NCBI GenBank assembly: GCA_036010905.1
Contig: DASCMH010000036.1
Location: forward strand, 1-64,000
From: SMWD01 sp002729875
GTDB lineage: Bacteria > Pseudomonadota > Gammaproteobacteria > Steroidobacterales > GCA-2729495
DNA: 64,000 bases
Reading direction: 5' to 3'
Of the stretch, positions 26,082 through 35,876 are shown piece by piece; the stretch's first letter is position 1, and each line of letters opens with the position of its first letter. A program made the position numbers and the translations under genes. The notes under the pieces are model-generated. The model had not been told where the DNA came from. It worked only from the letters and a program-made list of their open reading frames with translations, and searched no databases.

Positions 26082-27875
26082 ATGCCCAATATCCGCAATT
26101 TTTCGATCATCGCCCATATCGATCACGGTAAATCGACCCTGTCAGACCGCCTGATCGAGTTGTGTGGTGGCCTTGAGAAACGTGAGATGGAGGCGCAAGT
26201 GCTTGATTCAATGGATATCGAGCGTGAGCGTGGCATTACAATCAAGGCTCAGAGTGTTTCGCTGAACTATACGGCGCAGGATGGTGAAGTCTATGCGCTG
26301 AATTTTATCGACACGCCCGGGCACGTAGATTTTTCCTACGAGGTATCGCGATCGCTTGCAGCCTGTGAGGGAGCGCTGCTGGTTGTTGATGCGGCACAGA
26401 GTGTCGAGGCGCAGAGTATTGCAAACTGTTATACGGCGGTTGAACAGGGGCTGGAGATTGTTCCGGTCATCAACAAGATTGACCTGCCATCCGCCGATCC
26501 GGCGCGTGTACTCAATGACATTGAGGAGATTATCGGTCTCGATATCGAAAATTGCCCGCTTGTCAGTGCCAAGACAGGACAGGGGGTAAGCGAACTACTC
26601 GAGCTTCTCGTGCGGCGTATCCCGCCACCCGGGGGCCAGACTGGGGAGCCGCTTCAGGCTTTAATCATCGACTCCTGGTTTGACAACTACGTCGGAGTTG
26701 TGTCCCTGATACGCATTGTTAACGGCTGTTTGCCGGTCCGTCGCAAAGTTACGATTATGTCGACCGGTAATTCCTACGTTGCCAGCGATGTTGGGGTATT
26801 TACACCGAAGATGGAAAGTCGCCCGGAACTAACAGCCGGTGAGGTCGGCTACCTTGTGGCCGGGATCAAGGATATTGACGGTGCTCCGGTCGGCGATACG
26901 ATCACCCTTATCGAAGAACCGGCGATTTCGGCACTCGAAGGATTTCGTCCCATCAAGCCGCGGGTTTTTGCCGGATTATTCCCCGTGCAGTCAGATCAGT
27001 TCGAGCTTTTCCGGGATGCGTTGCAGAAATTACGTCTGAACGATGCGGCGTTGCATTTTGAGCCGGAGTCATCCGGGGCACTCGGTTTTGGTTTTCGTTG
27101 CGGTTTTTTAGGCATGCTGCACATGGAGATTGTTCAGGAGCGGGTTGAGCGCGAGTACGGTCTGGATATCATTACCACTGCCCCGACAGTTGCGTTTGAG
27201 GTTGAGACGCACAAAGGTGAGGTGCTGCGAATCGACAATCCGTACCTGTTGCCTTCGGCCAATGAAGTTGCTGATATCAGGGAGCCTTATATTCTCGCAA
27301 ACCTGCTGGTGCCGCCAGATTATCTCGGTGCTGTGATTCAGTTATGTATTTCCAAGCGCGGGGTACAGAAACGGCTCGAGTATCTTGGATCACAGGTGGC
27401 CCTGGAATATGAATTGCCGCTGGCTGAAGTTGTGCTTGATTTTTTTGATCGTCTGAAGTCGGTTAGTCGCGGTCATGCATCATTCGATTATGATTTTTCC
27501 AGCTTCATGTCCGGTGATCTCGTCAGGCTGGATATATTGATCAATAAGGAACGGGTTGATGCGCTATCACTGATTGTGCATCGTGATTCAGCCCGGCGAC
27601 GTGGCCGCGAGCTGGTCGATAAGCTTAAGGAGCTCATTCCCAGGCAGATGTTTTCGATTCCGGTTCAGGCTGCAATCGGTGCTGATATTGTTGCCCGCGC
27701 AGATATCAAGGCGTTTCGCAAGGATGTTACCGCAAAGCTGTATGGTGGTGACGTGACCCGCAAGCGAAAATTGCTGGAGAAACAGAAGGCTGGCAAGAAG
27801 CGGATGAAGCAACTGGGTAATGTCGAAATTCCCCAGGAGGCTTTTCTGGCTATTTTAAAGGTTGGCGGAAGCTGA
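26082..27875 (+). CDS. lepA: Elongation factor 4 (LepA)
   Basis: Ribosome-binding GTPase of the EF-G family, linked to 30S biogenesis and back-translocation. 597 residues, standard length. GTPase motifs are AHIDHGKST, DTPGHVDF and NKIDLPSADP. The LepA-specific C-terminal domain is intact (YGGDVTRKRKLLEKQKAGKK). First gene of a long co-directional run (lepA-lepB-DUF4845-rnc-era-recO-pdxJ-acpS), preceded by 300 non-coding bases. Confidence 0.98.
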   Translation: MPNIRNFSIIAHIDHGKSTLSDRLIELCGGLEKREMEAQVLDSMDIERERGITIKAQSVSLNYTAQDGEVYALNFIDTPGHVDFSYEVSRSLAACEGALLVVDAAQSVEAQSIANCYTAVEQGLEIVPVINKIDLPSADPARVLNDIEEIIGLDIENCPLVSAKTGQGVSELLELLVRRIPPPGGQTGEPLQALIIDSWFDNYVGVVSLIRIVNGCLPVRRKVTIMSTGNSYVASDVGVFTPKMESRPELTAGEVGYLVAGIKDIDGAPVGDTITLIEEPAISALEGFRPIKPRVFAGLFPVQSDQFELFRDALQKLRLNDAALHFEPESSGALGFGFRCGFLGMLHMEIVQERVEREYGLDIITTAPTVAFEVETHKGEVLRIDNPYLLPSANEVADIREPYILANLLVPPDYLGAVIQLCISKRGVQKRLEYLGSQVALEYELPLAEVVLDFFDRLKSVSRGHASFDYDFSSFMSGDLVRLDILINKERVDALSLIVHRDSARRRGRELVDKLKELIPRQMFSIPVQAAIGADIVARADIKAFRKDVTAKLYGGDVTRKRKLLEKQKAGKKRMKQLGNVEIPQEAFLAILKVGGS

Positions 27876-27928
27876 CTTGCTATGTGTAATGATAAAACTG
27901 TTGCAGTAAACCAAGGACAGGGTGGCCG

Positions 27929-28711
27929 ATGACGATTGATTTTAGTTTTATTCTCACCATGGCAACCGCACTTTGCGGGTTGGTCTGGGGTTTGTATGTA
28001 TTATGGTTACGCTGGGGTCGCAATGGTGGGGCGGGGCATCAGGAGGAAAATCAGAAAGAGCCGGTGCTTGTTGAATATGCGCGTTCCTTTTTTCCGGTCC
28101 TGTTAATCGTGCTTATTGTTCGTTCCTTCCTGTTTGAGCCTTTTCGTATTCCGTCCAGCTCAATGGTGCCTACGTTGTTGGTGGGCGACTTTATTTTTGT
28201 TAACAAATTTTTCTATGGCCTGCGGTTGCCTGTCATCAATAATAAATTTCTGGATATTGGTGATCCTGAACGTGGTGATGTTGTTGTCTTCCGGTTGCCG
28301 GCGGAGCCGAGTATTAACTATATCAAGCGACTGATTGGGTTGCCGGGCGACAAGGTTATGTATCGTAATCGACGCCTGTATATCAATGGTGAGATTGTTG
28401 CCAGTGAAGCAGCGGGTGCATATAAAGGAGAAGGTCAGCCCGGAGCCTTGTTATACAATGAATTTTTGGGTGAGGCAGAGCACGGTATTTTGTTGATGCC
28501 TGATCGGCGCAGTCTTGAAGGAACCTTCATCGTGCCCGCGGGACACTATTTTATGATGGGAGATAACCGTGACAACAGTAAAGACAGCAGGTATCAGGGG
28601 GTAGGTCTCATTCCGGATGGTAATATTGTCGGTAAAGCCGTGCTAATCTGGATGAACTGGAAATTTACGGAAATGCCACGTTGGGATCGGATAGGACACG
28701 AAATAAATTGA
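27929..28711 (+). CDS. lepB: Signal peptidase I
   Basis: Removes signal peptides from exported proteins at the inner membrane. 260 residues with two N-terminal membrane spans (about residues 5-25 and 55-68). The serine nucleophile is in RIPSSSMVPTLLVGD (near residue 77), and the general-base lysine in YIKRLIGLPGDKV (near residue 133). Box E MGDNRDNSKDSR is near residue 210. It follows lepA after 53 bases, the classic lepA-lepB operon. Confidence 0.97.
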   Translation: MTIDFSFILTMATALCGLVWGLYVLWLRWGRNGGAGHQEENQKEPVLVEYARSFFPVLLIVLIVRSFLFEPFRIPSSSMVPTLLVGDFIFVNKFFYGLRLPVINNKFLDIGDPERGDVVVFRLPAEPSINYIKRLIGLPGDKVMYRNRRLYINGEIVASEAAGAYKGEGQPGALLYNEFLGEAEHGILLMPDRRSLEGTFIVPAGHYFMMGDNRDNSKDSRYQGVGLIPDGNIVGKAVLIWMNWKFTEMPRWDRIGHEIN

Positions 28712-28752
28712 TACGTCAGTATGCCGGTGAGTCAAATCAGAGAGCATAAATT

Positions 28753-29118
28753 ATGAGATCCAGACAGCAGGGCATGACATTAATCAGCCTACTCATAACT
28801 GCCGCCTTTGTTGGAGTTATTGCTTTTGCGGTATTGAAGGTAATACCGGCTTATCTTGAGCAGATAAAAATCATTAGCATGCTTGAAGATGTTAAGCATG
28901 ATCTGGATGGTAGCGGTGCTTCGATAGCCCAGATCCGCAGAGCAATCGAGAAGCGACTGGATGTCGAGATGATCCATGGTATCAAGCCCGGTGATTTTAT
29001 GATTAAGAAAAATGCTGCCGGCTACTCCGTGCAGGTAATGTATGAAATTCGTGAACCCTATATTGCCAATCTTTATTTGCTTGTTGTGGTCGATAAACGG
29101 GTTGAGATTAAACGTTGA
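28753..29118 (+). CDS. DUF4845 protein with prepilin-like N-terminus
   Basis: 121 residues. The N-terminus RSRQQGMTLISLL followed by a single hydrophobic helix looks like a type IV prepilin leader (cleavage after G, then MTL), although Glu at position 5 of the mature part is replaced. The rest is a small soluble domain. The family is conserved between lepB and rnc across gammaproteobacteria but has no assigned function. The rnc TTG start overlaps its stop. Confidence 0.85.
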   Translation: MRSRQQGMTLISLLITAAFVGVIAFAVLKVIPAYLEQIKIISMLEDVKHDLDGSGASIAQIRRAIEKRLDVEMIHGIKPGDFMIKKNAAGYSVQVMYEIREPYIANLYLLVVVDKRVEIKR

Positions 29119-29792
29119 ATGATGCGGAGAACTGGTGTGAAAGGGTTCTGAATTATCGATTTTCTGATCTCGATCTTCTTGCACAGGCCCTGACGCATAA
29201 GAGTGTCTCAGCGGACAACAATGAACGTCTTGAGTTTCTTGGCGATGCGATTCTTGATCTGACGATCAGCCTTGAATTGTACTCCGGGAAACCAACTGTT
29301 CATGAAGGCGGGTTAAGCCGTTATCGTGCTGAACTGGTCAGGAATGAATCCCTGGTCAAATTGGCAGGTAAGATAGGCTTGGCTCCATTTATCATCCTCG
29401 GCCGCGGTGAACAGCATTCCGGCGGGCGATATCGTGATTCCGTTCTGGCCAATGCGCTGGAGGCGTTGTTTGGTGCAATCCTGCTGGACGGCGGTTTCAA
29501 TGCCGCCAATAAGATCATCCTCGAACTGTTTCGCGATCAGCTTGCAAGATTGCCGGATGAGCAGGAACTCAAGGATGCCAAGACCCGATTACAAGAGTAC
29601 CTGCAGGCCAGGCACTTGCCGCCACCCGACTATGATTTGCTGCAGGTGACGGGTGCTCCTCATGCGCAAACCTTTGAGGTTGCTTGTCGTATCACCGAAC
29701 CGGGCATTGAAACTTCTGGCAATGGTTCGAGTCGACGGCGTGCCGAGCAGGTTGCGGCATCGTTAGCGCTGGAAAAATTTATCAGTGACTGA
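29115..29792 (+). CDS. rnc: Ribonuclease III
   Basis: Cuts double-stranded RNA; needed for rRNA processing. 225 residues. Signature ERLEFLGDAILDLTI (near residue 38) holds catalytic acids; the second set is in DSVLANALEALFGAILLDGG (near residue 104). A double-stranded RNA-binding domain follows from about residue 155 (DAKTRLQEYLQ to RRRAEQVAASLALEKF). It starts at TTG 29115, since no ATG is available before the catalytic domain, and overlaps the DUF4845 stop. The stop overlaps the era start. Confidence 0.97.
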   Translation: MNDAENWCERVLNYRFSDLDLLAQALTHKSVSADNNERLEFLGDAILDLTISLELYSGKPTVHEGGLSRYRAELVRNESLVKLAGKIGLAPFIILGRGEQHSGGRYRDSVLANALEALFGAILLDGGFNAANKIILELFRDQLARLPDEQELKDAKTRLQEYLQARHLPPPDYDLLQVTGAPHAQTFEVACRITEPGIETSGNGSSRRRAEQVAASLALEKFISD

Positions 29793-30687
29793 GAATCAGC
29801 ATCGCTCGGGATTTGTGGCCGTGATCGGACGGCCGAACACTGGCAAATCAACCCTTGTCAATGCGCTGGTGCATGAAAAGATCAGTATTGTTACTTCCAA
29901 GCCGCAAACGACCCGCCATAGTATCCTCGGTATATTGACGGAACCGGAGGTGCAGATTGTGCTGGTTGATACGCCGGGTTTGCATGGCGGCTCCAGGCGG
30001 CTGATTAACCGGGCGATGAATCGATCCGCAACCGCCTCGATGGCCGGCGCCGATCTCGCCCTGTTCATGGTCGATGCAACCGGCTGGACCGGTGCTGACG
30101 ATCACGCGCTGGAGCGGCTGCAGGAAGCGGGCATCCCGGCATTCCTGGTGATCAACAAACTTGATTTACTCAAGCGTCGCGAAGATCTGTTGCCGGTTAT
30201 CGAAAATTTTTCGGCTCGCGGTAATTTTGCCGAGATCATCCCGATTTCCGCGCGCCGGGGTACGAACCTGGGAAGATTGCTCGATACCATACGACAGTTG
30301 ATGCCGCTAGGCCCTCAATTGTTTCCTCCAGAAGCGAAGACCGATCGCAGCATGGAGTTTCGCATCGGCGAGGTGCTGCGCGAGAAGATGCTGTCAATGT
30401 TGCGCCAGGAGGTGCCTTATGGACTGGCAGTTGAAGTACTGGCGCTGGAACAGCGATCGGAACTGATTCTTGCTGATGCCGTTATCTGGGTTGAACGCGA
30501 GTCCCATCAGGGCATCGTAGTGGGTCGTAGTGGCGAACAGATCAAGAAAATCAGTACCTCGGCGCGGTTGGATCTCGAGGCAATATTTGCCCGGCAGTTC
30601 TACCTGACAACCCACGTCAAGGTTAAGGAAAACTGGGGTGACAATGCGCGGGCATTACGCCAACTCGGTTACCAGGAGTCGCCATGA
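29785..30687 (+). CDS. era: GTPase Era
   Basis: Ribosome-assembly GTPase that binds the 3' end of 16S rRNA. 300 residues. GTPase motifs are GRPNTGKSTLVN, DTPGLHGG and NKLDLL. The C-terminal KH domain contains VGRSGEQIKKISTSARLDLE and ends in VKENWGDNARALRQLGY. GTG start overlapping the end of rnc by eight bases. The stop overlaps recO by four. The rnc-era pairing is nearly universal. Confidence 0.98.
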   Translation: MTENQHRSGFVAVIGRPNTGKSTLVNALVHEKISIVTSKPQTTRHSILGILTEPEVQIVLVDTPGLHGGSRRLINRAMNRSATASMAGADLALFMVDATGWTGADDHALERLQEAGIPAFLVINKLDLLKRREDLLPVIENFSARGNFAEIIPISARRGTNLGRLLDTIRQLMPLGPQLFPPEAKTDRSMEFRIGEVLREKMLSMLRQEVPYGLAVEVLALEQRSELILADAVIWVERESHQGIVVGRSGEQIKKISTSARLDLEAIFARQFYLTTHVKVKENWGDNARALRQLGYQESP

Positions 30688-31439
30688 GTGATATCGATCG
30701 GATCGAGTTCGAGGCGGCCTTTTTACTGCACGCGAACCCATACCGGGAATCCAGCCAGATCATTGAGATTTTCAGCCAGGATCATGGTCGGGTCGGCCTG
30801 GTTGCCCGTGGTTCCCGGCGCCCCAGGTCGCGCTGGAAAAGTGTTCTGCAACCCTTCCAGCCGTTGCATATGAGCTGGTCCGGACGCGGTACCTTACAGA
30901 CACTGCGGGCAGCGGAACCGGCTTCCCTGCCGCTGGTATTTAAAGGTATGTGTTTGATGGCAGGGTATTACCTTAACGAACTGCTGATTGCGTTATTACA
31001 TCGCTGCGACCCACATCCGGACCTGTTTGCCCATTATGGATCGGCCCTGGCGATGCTTGAGAGCGGAGCAGAACTCGAACCCACGTTGCGGCGTTTTGAG
31101 CTTGCCTTGCTTAGCGAGATTGGCTATGGACTCGTGACGGATCGTGATGCGGTCGATGGGCATCCGGTGTGCGCGGATCGCTGGTACGAATATTTTGTCG
31201 ATCAGGGGCCGGTATCAGTCGCAGCCGGCAGTGCTGCAGACGGCAGACTTGTGCTCAAGGGTGCAGATCTTGCCGCGATTGGCAACGGCAAGCTGGATCG
31301 ACCGGAAAGCCTGCCGATTGCCAAGCGATTGTTACGCGAGAAACTCAACTGGTGCCTGGGTGGGCGGGCCTTGAAAACCCGTCAGGTTATTGCTTCCATG
31401 CAAGATGGCTTAACCGTTGAAAGTGTCGGTCATGACTGA
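30684..31439 (+). CDS. recO: DNA repair protein RecO
   Basis: Loads RecA with RecR in the RecF pathway. 251 residues. The N-terminal OB fold contains LHANPYRESSQIIEIFSQDH, GRVGLVARGSRRPRS and LQPFQPL. A helical C-terminal domain follows, where GYGLVTDRDAVDG is typical (RFELALLSEIGYG). Zinc-site cysteines of some homologues are not evident. ATGA overlaps with era on one side; pdxJ begins eight bases before its end on the other. Confidence 0.95.
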   Translation: MSDIDRIEFEAAFLLHANPYRESSQIIEIFSQDHGRVGLVARGSRRPRSRWKSVLQPFQPLHMSWSGRGTLQTLRAAEPASLPLVFKGMCLMAGYYLNELLIALLHRCDPHPDLFAHYGSALAMLESGAELEPTLRRFELALLSEIGYGLVTDRDAVDGHPVCADRWYEYFVDQGPVSVAAGSAADGRLVLKGADLAAIGNGKLDRPESLPIAKRLLREKLNWCLGGRALKTRQVIASMQDGLTVESVGHD

Positions 31440-32175
31440 AAATACAGGTATCCTGCTGGGCATTAATGTGGATCATGTTGCCACCCTTCGTCAGGCGCGG
31501 GGCACGGTTTATCCTGATCCTGTTAAGGCTGCGTTGTTGGCGGAGCGTTCCGGAGCGGATTCGATCACAGTGCATTTGCGAGAGGATCGGCGCCATATTC
31601 AGGACCATGATGTGGAGAGACTGGCACAGTCGCTGACCACGCACATGAATCTTGAAATGGCCGTAACCGATGAAATGTTGCGCATTGCCGGGCAACTGGC
31701 TCCTGCCGACTGTTGTCTTGTTCCGGAGAGCCGTGAAGAATTGACGACTGAGGGGGGACTGGATGTCGTCGCTCAGCAGGGCCGTATCAGCGAAGCCTGT
31801 GCGCAATTGGCGGCAGGTGGAATCCGGACATCGTTGTTTATTGATCCGGATCCACGACAACTCGACGCCAGCCGGGAAGTCGGTGCGCCGGTCGTCGAAT
31901 TGCATACGGGTTGTTTTGCCGATGCGGTCAGCACAGCAGATCAAAAGGCCGAACTGCGGCGCATCGTTAGTGCCGCTGAGTATGGGGCAGGTTTGGGGCT
32001 TAGAATTCACGCCGGCCATGGACTGCACCTGAATAATGTGCAATCCATTGCGGCGATCGAGCAGATCGTTGAATTGAATATCGGTCATTCACTGATCGCG
32101 GATGCTGTGTTCTCCGGCCTCGCATCGGCCGTCGCCGAGATGAAGCGCAGAATGCTCGAGGTCCGGCGATCATGA
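31432..32175 (+). CDS. pdxJ: Pyridoxine 5'-phosphate synthase
   Basis: Makes pyridoxine 5'-phosphate from 3-amino-1-phosphohydroxypropan-2-one and deoxyxylulose 5-phosphate. TIM barrel, 247 residues from the ATG at 31432. Conserved LGINVDHVATLRQARGT, DSITVHLREDRRHI, and the glycine-rich HAGHGLHLNNV phosphate region near residue 196. Overlaps recO by eight bases and acpS by four. Its substrate comes from the DXP pathway, which suggests that pathway is used here, though ispDF are not in their usual place. Confidence 0.97.
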   Translation: MTENTGILLGINVDHVATLRQARGTVYPDPVKAALLAERSGADSITVHLREDRRHIQDHDVERLAQSLTTHMNLEMAVTDEMLRIAGQLAPADCCLVPESREELTTEGGLDVVAQQGRISEACAQLAAGGIRTSLFIDPDPRQLDASREVGAPVVELHTGCFADAVSTADQKAELRRIVSAAEYGAGLGLRIHAGHGLHLNNVQSIAAIEQIVELNIGHSLIADAVFSGLASAVAEMKRRMLEVRRS

Positions 32176-32555
32176 TTTACGGTATTGGCACGGATATTCT
32201 GCGCGCCGAACGGGTCTCGGATGTTTATCGTCGCTTCGGCGACCGTTTCTCACGGCGGATCCTGATGCCGGAAGAACTGGAGTATTTTGCCGGGTACAAA
32301 CGACCGGAGCGATTTCTCGCCATGCGCTTTGCGGCCAAGGAGGCAATCGTCAAGGCAATGGGTACCGGGTTTGCGCACGGGATGTGGGTTCGGGATACGG
32401 GCGTTGTGCATAATCGTTTCGGTCGTCCGGAAATTATTTTTTCAACCCGCGGCCGGCAAAAATGTGACGAATTGGGCATTGCGGGCGGACACGTGACGTT
32501 AAGCGACGAGTCCGGTTTTGTCGTTGCCGTTGCCGTTTTGATGAGCGCTATATGA
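32172..32555 (+). CDS. acpS: Holo-[acyl-carrier-protein] synthase
   Basis: Transfers 4'-phosphopantetheine from CoA to acyl carrier protein. 127 residues. Metal-binding Asp in YGIGTDIL and Glu in RFAAKEAIVKAMGTG are both present. Overlaps pdxJ and the next gene by four bases each. Ends the conserved lepA-acpS run. Confidence 0.97.
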   Translation: MIYGIGTDILRAERVSDVYRRFGDRFSRRILMPEELEYFAGYKRPERFLAMRFAAKEAIVKAMGTGFAHGMWVRDTGVVHNRFGRPEIIFSTRGRQKCDELGIAGGHVTLSDESGFVVAVAVLMSAI

Positions 32556-33343
32556 ATACCATGGTTTTTGATATTGAGACCGTCCCCGACGTCGAACTCG
32601 GCAGGCGGTTATATCCACTCGCGGAACTTGATGATCACGATGTGGCCAAGGCGATGTTCTTTCGTCGTATGCAGGAGTCCGGGACGGAATTTTTGCAACA
32701 CTACCAGCATCGCATTGTCGCAATCTCGATCGTGCTGTGTGACGATCGGGGTCTGAAGGTTTTGAGTCTTGGGGACCGTAACAGCAGCGAGAAAGAACTG
32801 ATCAGGGATTTCTTCAAGGGTGTCCAGGCCTATTCGCCGCAACTTGTTTCCTGGAACGGCAGCGGATTCGATTTGCCGGTTTTACATTATCGGGCTTTAT
32901 TGCACGGTATTCAGGCCCCGCTTTACTGGGAAACCGGCGATGACATTCAGTCTTTTCGCTATAACAATTATCAGAGCCGCTATCACCAGCGGCATATCGA
33001 TGTCATGGACGTGCTCGCCGGTTTTCAGCCCAGAGCGAGTGCGAAACTTGATGCGATAGCCGTCATGCTGGGTTTTCCGGGCAAGATGGGCCTGGCTGGC
33101 GACAAGGTATGGGATTATTTTCTCGATGGACAAATCGACAAGATTCGCAATTACTGTGAGACGGACGTTTTGAATACCTACCTGGTATTTTTACGTTTTC
33201 AGCATATGCGTGGCTTAATTGACAGCCTGGAACTTGAGGCTGAATGTGCCCGCCTTCGCGATTTGCTGGCTGCAGCACAGGAGCAGCACCTGCAGACATT
33301 TCTGTCCGCCTGGACAAAGGGTGAGTGCGTGGCTGCTTCATGA
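32552..33343 (+). CDS. PolB-like 3'-5' exonuclease domain protein
   Basis: 263 residues, a stand-alone DEDDy exonuclease domain of the family B polymerase type. Exo I is VFDIETVPD at the N-terminus, Exo II is SWNGSGFDLPVL near residue 95, and Exo III is YCETDVLNTYLV near residue 205. These are the usual metal ligands, so it should be active. The polymerase domain is absent, which is normal for this group. Often found next to rlmD or the acpS cluster in gammaproteobacteria; its role in vivo is not known. Overlaps acpS and rlmD. Confidence 0.88.
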   Translation: MNTMVFDIETVPDVELGRRLYPLAELDDHDVAKAMFFRRMQESGTEFLQHYQHRIVAISIVLCDDRGLKVLSLGDRNSSEKELIRDFFKGVQAYSPQLVSWNGSGFDLPVLHYRALLHGIQAPLYWETGDDIQSFRYNNYQSRYHQRHIDVMDVLAGFQPRASAKLDAIAVMLGFPGKMGLAGDKVWDYFLDGQIDKIRNYCETDVLNTYLVFLRFQHMRGLIDSLELEAECARLRDLLAAAQEQHLQTFLSAWTKGECVAAS

Positions 33344-34653
33344 GTCGGCGACAGGCCGAGTCCGAAACGGCGCTGATCATCGATACTCTGGCGGATGGCC
33401 GCGGGGTTGCCGATACGCCGGGAAAAAAGGTTTTTGTCGATGGGGCTTTAACGGGCGAGACGGTCAGATTTCGACGCGCCCGAAAGAAACGCAACTTCGA
33501 CGAGGCCGAACTGCTGGAGGTGTTGGAGTCGGCTCCGGAGCGCATTAAGCCGCGCTGTGCAGCATTCGGTATTTGCGGCGGCTGTTCGTTACAGCATCTG
33601 TCGGGGGCTGAGCAGCTACGAATAAAGCAGACGGTCTTGCTCGACAATCTGCAGCGTATTGGCACGATTATTCCGCAAAGTGTGTTGCCTCCGATCGAAG
33701 GACACGCATGGGGGTATCGGCGCAAGGCCCGGCTCGCGATTAAGAATGTTGTCAAGAAAGGTCGGGTGCTGGTCGGTTTTCGAGAACGTCACAAGCCATA
33801 TGTTGCGGATATGAACCGTTGCGAAACATTGCACCCTGCCTTCGGTGAACGGCTGGATGATTTATCCGAGCTGATCGGCAGGCTGAGTATTCGTGATCGC
33901 CTGCCGCAAATAGAATGTGCGGTCGGTGATCATGCCGCCGCAATGATTTTCCGGGTGCTTGAGCCCCCGAGTCAGGCGGATATCGAAGCATTATCGACAT
34001 GGTCCGGGACAAGTGGCGTGCAGGTGTTTCTGCAAACGGGTGGTCCGGATACCGTTGTCCCCCTGCCGGGTCATACATCGCCGGATCCACTGCATTATCG
34101 TGTTCCGGAATACGATGTGACCATCAGCTTTACTCCGGCTGACTTTTTGCAGGTTCACGCGCAAGTAAATCAACTCATGATCAAACAGGCGATTGATTTG
34201 CTGGCGCCTGATTCGTCATCATCTGTGCTTGACCTTTATTGTGGTCTGGGTAATTTCTCATTACCGCTGGCTCGGGTAGCGGGGCAGGTGCTTGGTATTG
34301 AGTTAACCGCTGAGATGGTTGCCCGGGCGCGTGACAATGCGCGTGCGTGCGGGCTTGATAATGTAGAATTTCGCCAGGCTGATCTGAGCAAGCCGGTTGC
34401 AGATCTTACTGCCGGCCAATCATTTGATCTGGTGTTACTCGACCCGCCACGTACCGGGATGGCCGAGTTGCTTGATACCTTAATCGACATCCGTGCCAAA
34501 CGCATATTGTACGTTTCCTGCCATCCGGGAACACTGGCGCGTGATGCACAGCGCCTTGTTAATGACGGGGGTTACCGGTTGGTGACCGCAGGAATTATGG
34601 ATATGTTTCCGCAGACCAGTCACGTCGAGTCGATGGCTTTGTTTCAACGTTGA
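33340..34653 (+). CDS. rlmD: 23S rRNA (uracil(1939)-C(5))-methyltransferase
   Basis: 437 residues from the ATG at 33340, which overlaps the previous stop. An N-terminal TRAM domain (about residues 8-65) is followed by the iron-sulfur cluster cysteines CAAFGICGGCSLQH (near residue 73). The SAM-binding motif VLDLYCGLGNFSLPLA is near residue 300, LLDPPRTGM near residue 370, and the catalytic cysteine is in YVSCHPGTLARD. The 4Fe-4S form and length fit RlmD (RumA). Last gene of the run; 176 non-coding bases follow. Confidence 0.96.
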   Translation: MSRRQAESETALIIDTLADGRGVADTPGKKVFVDGALTGETVRFRRARKKRNFDEAELLEVLESAPERIKPRCAAFGICGGCSLQHLSGAEQLRIKQTVLLDNLQRIGTIIPQSVLPPIEGHAWGYRRKARLAIKNVVKKGRVLVGFRERHKPYVADMNRCETLHPAFGERLDDLSELIGRLSIRDRLPQIECAVGDHAAAMIFRVLEPPSQADIEALSTWSGTSGVQVFLQTGGPDTVVPLPGHTSPDPLHYRVPEYDVTISFTPADFLQVHAQVNQLMIKQAIDLLAPDSSSSVLDLYCGLGNFSLPLARVAGQVLGIELTAEMVARARDNARACGLDNVEFRQADLSKPVADLTAGQSFDLVLLDPPRTGMAELLDTLIDIRAKRILYVSCHPGTLARDAQRLVNDGGYRLVTAGIMDMFPQTSHVESMALFQR

Positions 34654-34829
34654 CAGTGTATTCGCCCGGCGTTGTGCAGTCAGGTTGTCAGCGGATACCT
34701 GGTGAGTGAACTGGTTAAGCGACAGTAAACACGGGCATAATCATCCGCATATGGCAGAAACATTCAACCGGGACCTGTGCATTGATGCTGCCCGGACAGT
34801 GACCCAATGAGTATGGGGGAGCATTCGCC

Positions 34830-35876
34830 ATGACTCTCGGACCATTGATGATCGACGTTGAAGGGCTGCAACTGACTGCTGCCGAGACGGATAAATTGCG
34901 GGATCCGCGAATAGGCGGTGTGATTCTGTTCAGCCGCAATTTTTCCTCTATCGAACAAGTTAAGGAGTTGACCCGTTCGATCCACTGTGTGCGTTCGCCG
35001 GGCCTGCTGATTGCTGCCGATCAGGAAGGTGGGCGAGTGCAACGTTTTCGAGATGGGTTTGTCGAATTACCGCCGGCACATTTGCTCGGACATCAATATG
35101 ACCTCGATGCTCAGTTGGCCAGGCAACTGGCCACTGCCTGCGGTTGGATCATGGCTGCGGAATTGCTTGATATCGGCGTTGACATCAGTTTTGCACCGGT
35201 TGTGGATCTTGACCTGGGGCTGAGTGAAGTTATTGGTGACCGTGCATTTCACCGTGATCCCAAGGTGGTTGCGTCACTGGCGATGGCATTCATGCAAGGT
35301 ATGCGCGACGCTGGCATGATGGCTGTGGCCAAGCATTTTCCCGGCCATGGTGGCGTTGTAGCAGATTCGCATCTTGAGTTGCCCGAGGATCACCGTGACT
35401 ACAATCAACTAACAGACGATTTGCTACCTTATAGTCGTCTGATTGCCAACGGTTTGCATGGAATTATGATGGCGCACGTTCGTTACCCGGCCATAGACCG
35501 GCGGATCGCAAGCCTGTCGGCGTATTGGCAAGAAACCGAATTGCGTCGCAATCTCGGTTTTGCCGGCGTGATTTTTTCCGATGACCTGAGCATGTCGGCC
35601 CTGGAACTGGTCGGGGATATCACCGATCGAGTGCGGGAGGCGCTTGCGGCTGGTGCCGATATGGCGCTGATCTGTAATGATCCGGATGCGGTCGAGCAAA
35701 CCCTGGCCAATATTGGCCCGCTCGACAACCCGGCCAGCCAGGCGCGGCTGGTCTCATTACGTCCTCATCCCGGGTCATGGCAGGGTGAGGATTTGCGCCA
35801 GACAAGTAAGTGGCTACGTGCGGTTGCACAGATTGCCGAGGCACATGAACCACCGCCCTTCACGCTGGATGGTTAG
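34830..35876 (+). CDS. nagZ: Beta-N-acetylhexosaminidase (peptidoglycan recycling)
   Basis: Cytoplasmic glycoside hydrolase family 3 enzyme that removes GlcNAc from muropeptides in cell-wall recycling. 348 residues. The family signature KHFPGHGGVVADSHLELP contains the catalytic His-Asp dyad (near residue 170). ISFAPVVDLD and DDLSMSALE are also typical. The ATG follows GGGGGAGCATTCGCC, a good ribosome site. hpt overlaps its stop, the usual nagZ-hpt pair. Confidence 0.97.
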   Translation: MTLGPLMIDVEGLQLTAAETDKLRDPRIGGVILFSRNFSSIEQVKELTRSIHCVRSPGLLIAADQEGGRVQRFRDGFVELPPAHLLGHQYDLDAQLARQLATACGWIMAAELLDIGVDISFAPVVDLDLGLSEVIGDRAFHRDPKVVASLAMAFMQGMRDAGMMAVAKHFPGHGGVVADSHLELPEDHRDYNQLTDDLLPYSRLIANGLHGIMMAHVRYPAIDRRIASLSAYWQETELRRNLGFAGVIFSDDLSMSALELVGDITDRVREALAAGADMALICNDPDAVEQTLANIGPLDNPASQARLVSLRPHPGSWQGEDLRQTSKWLRAVAQIAEAHEPPPFTLDG

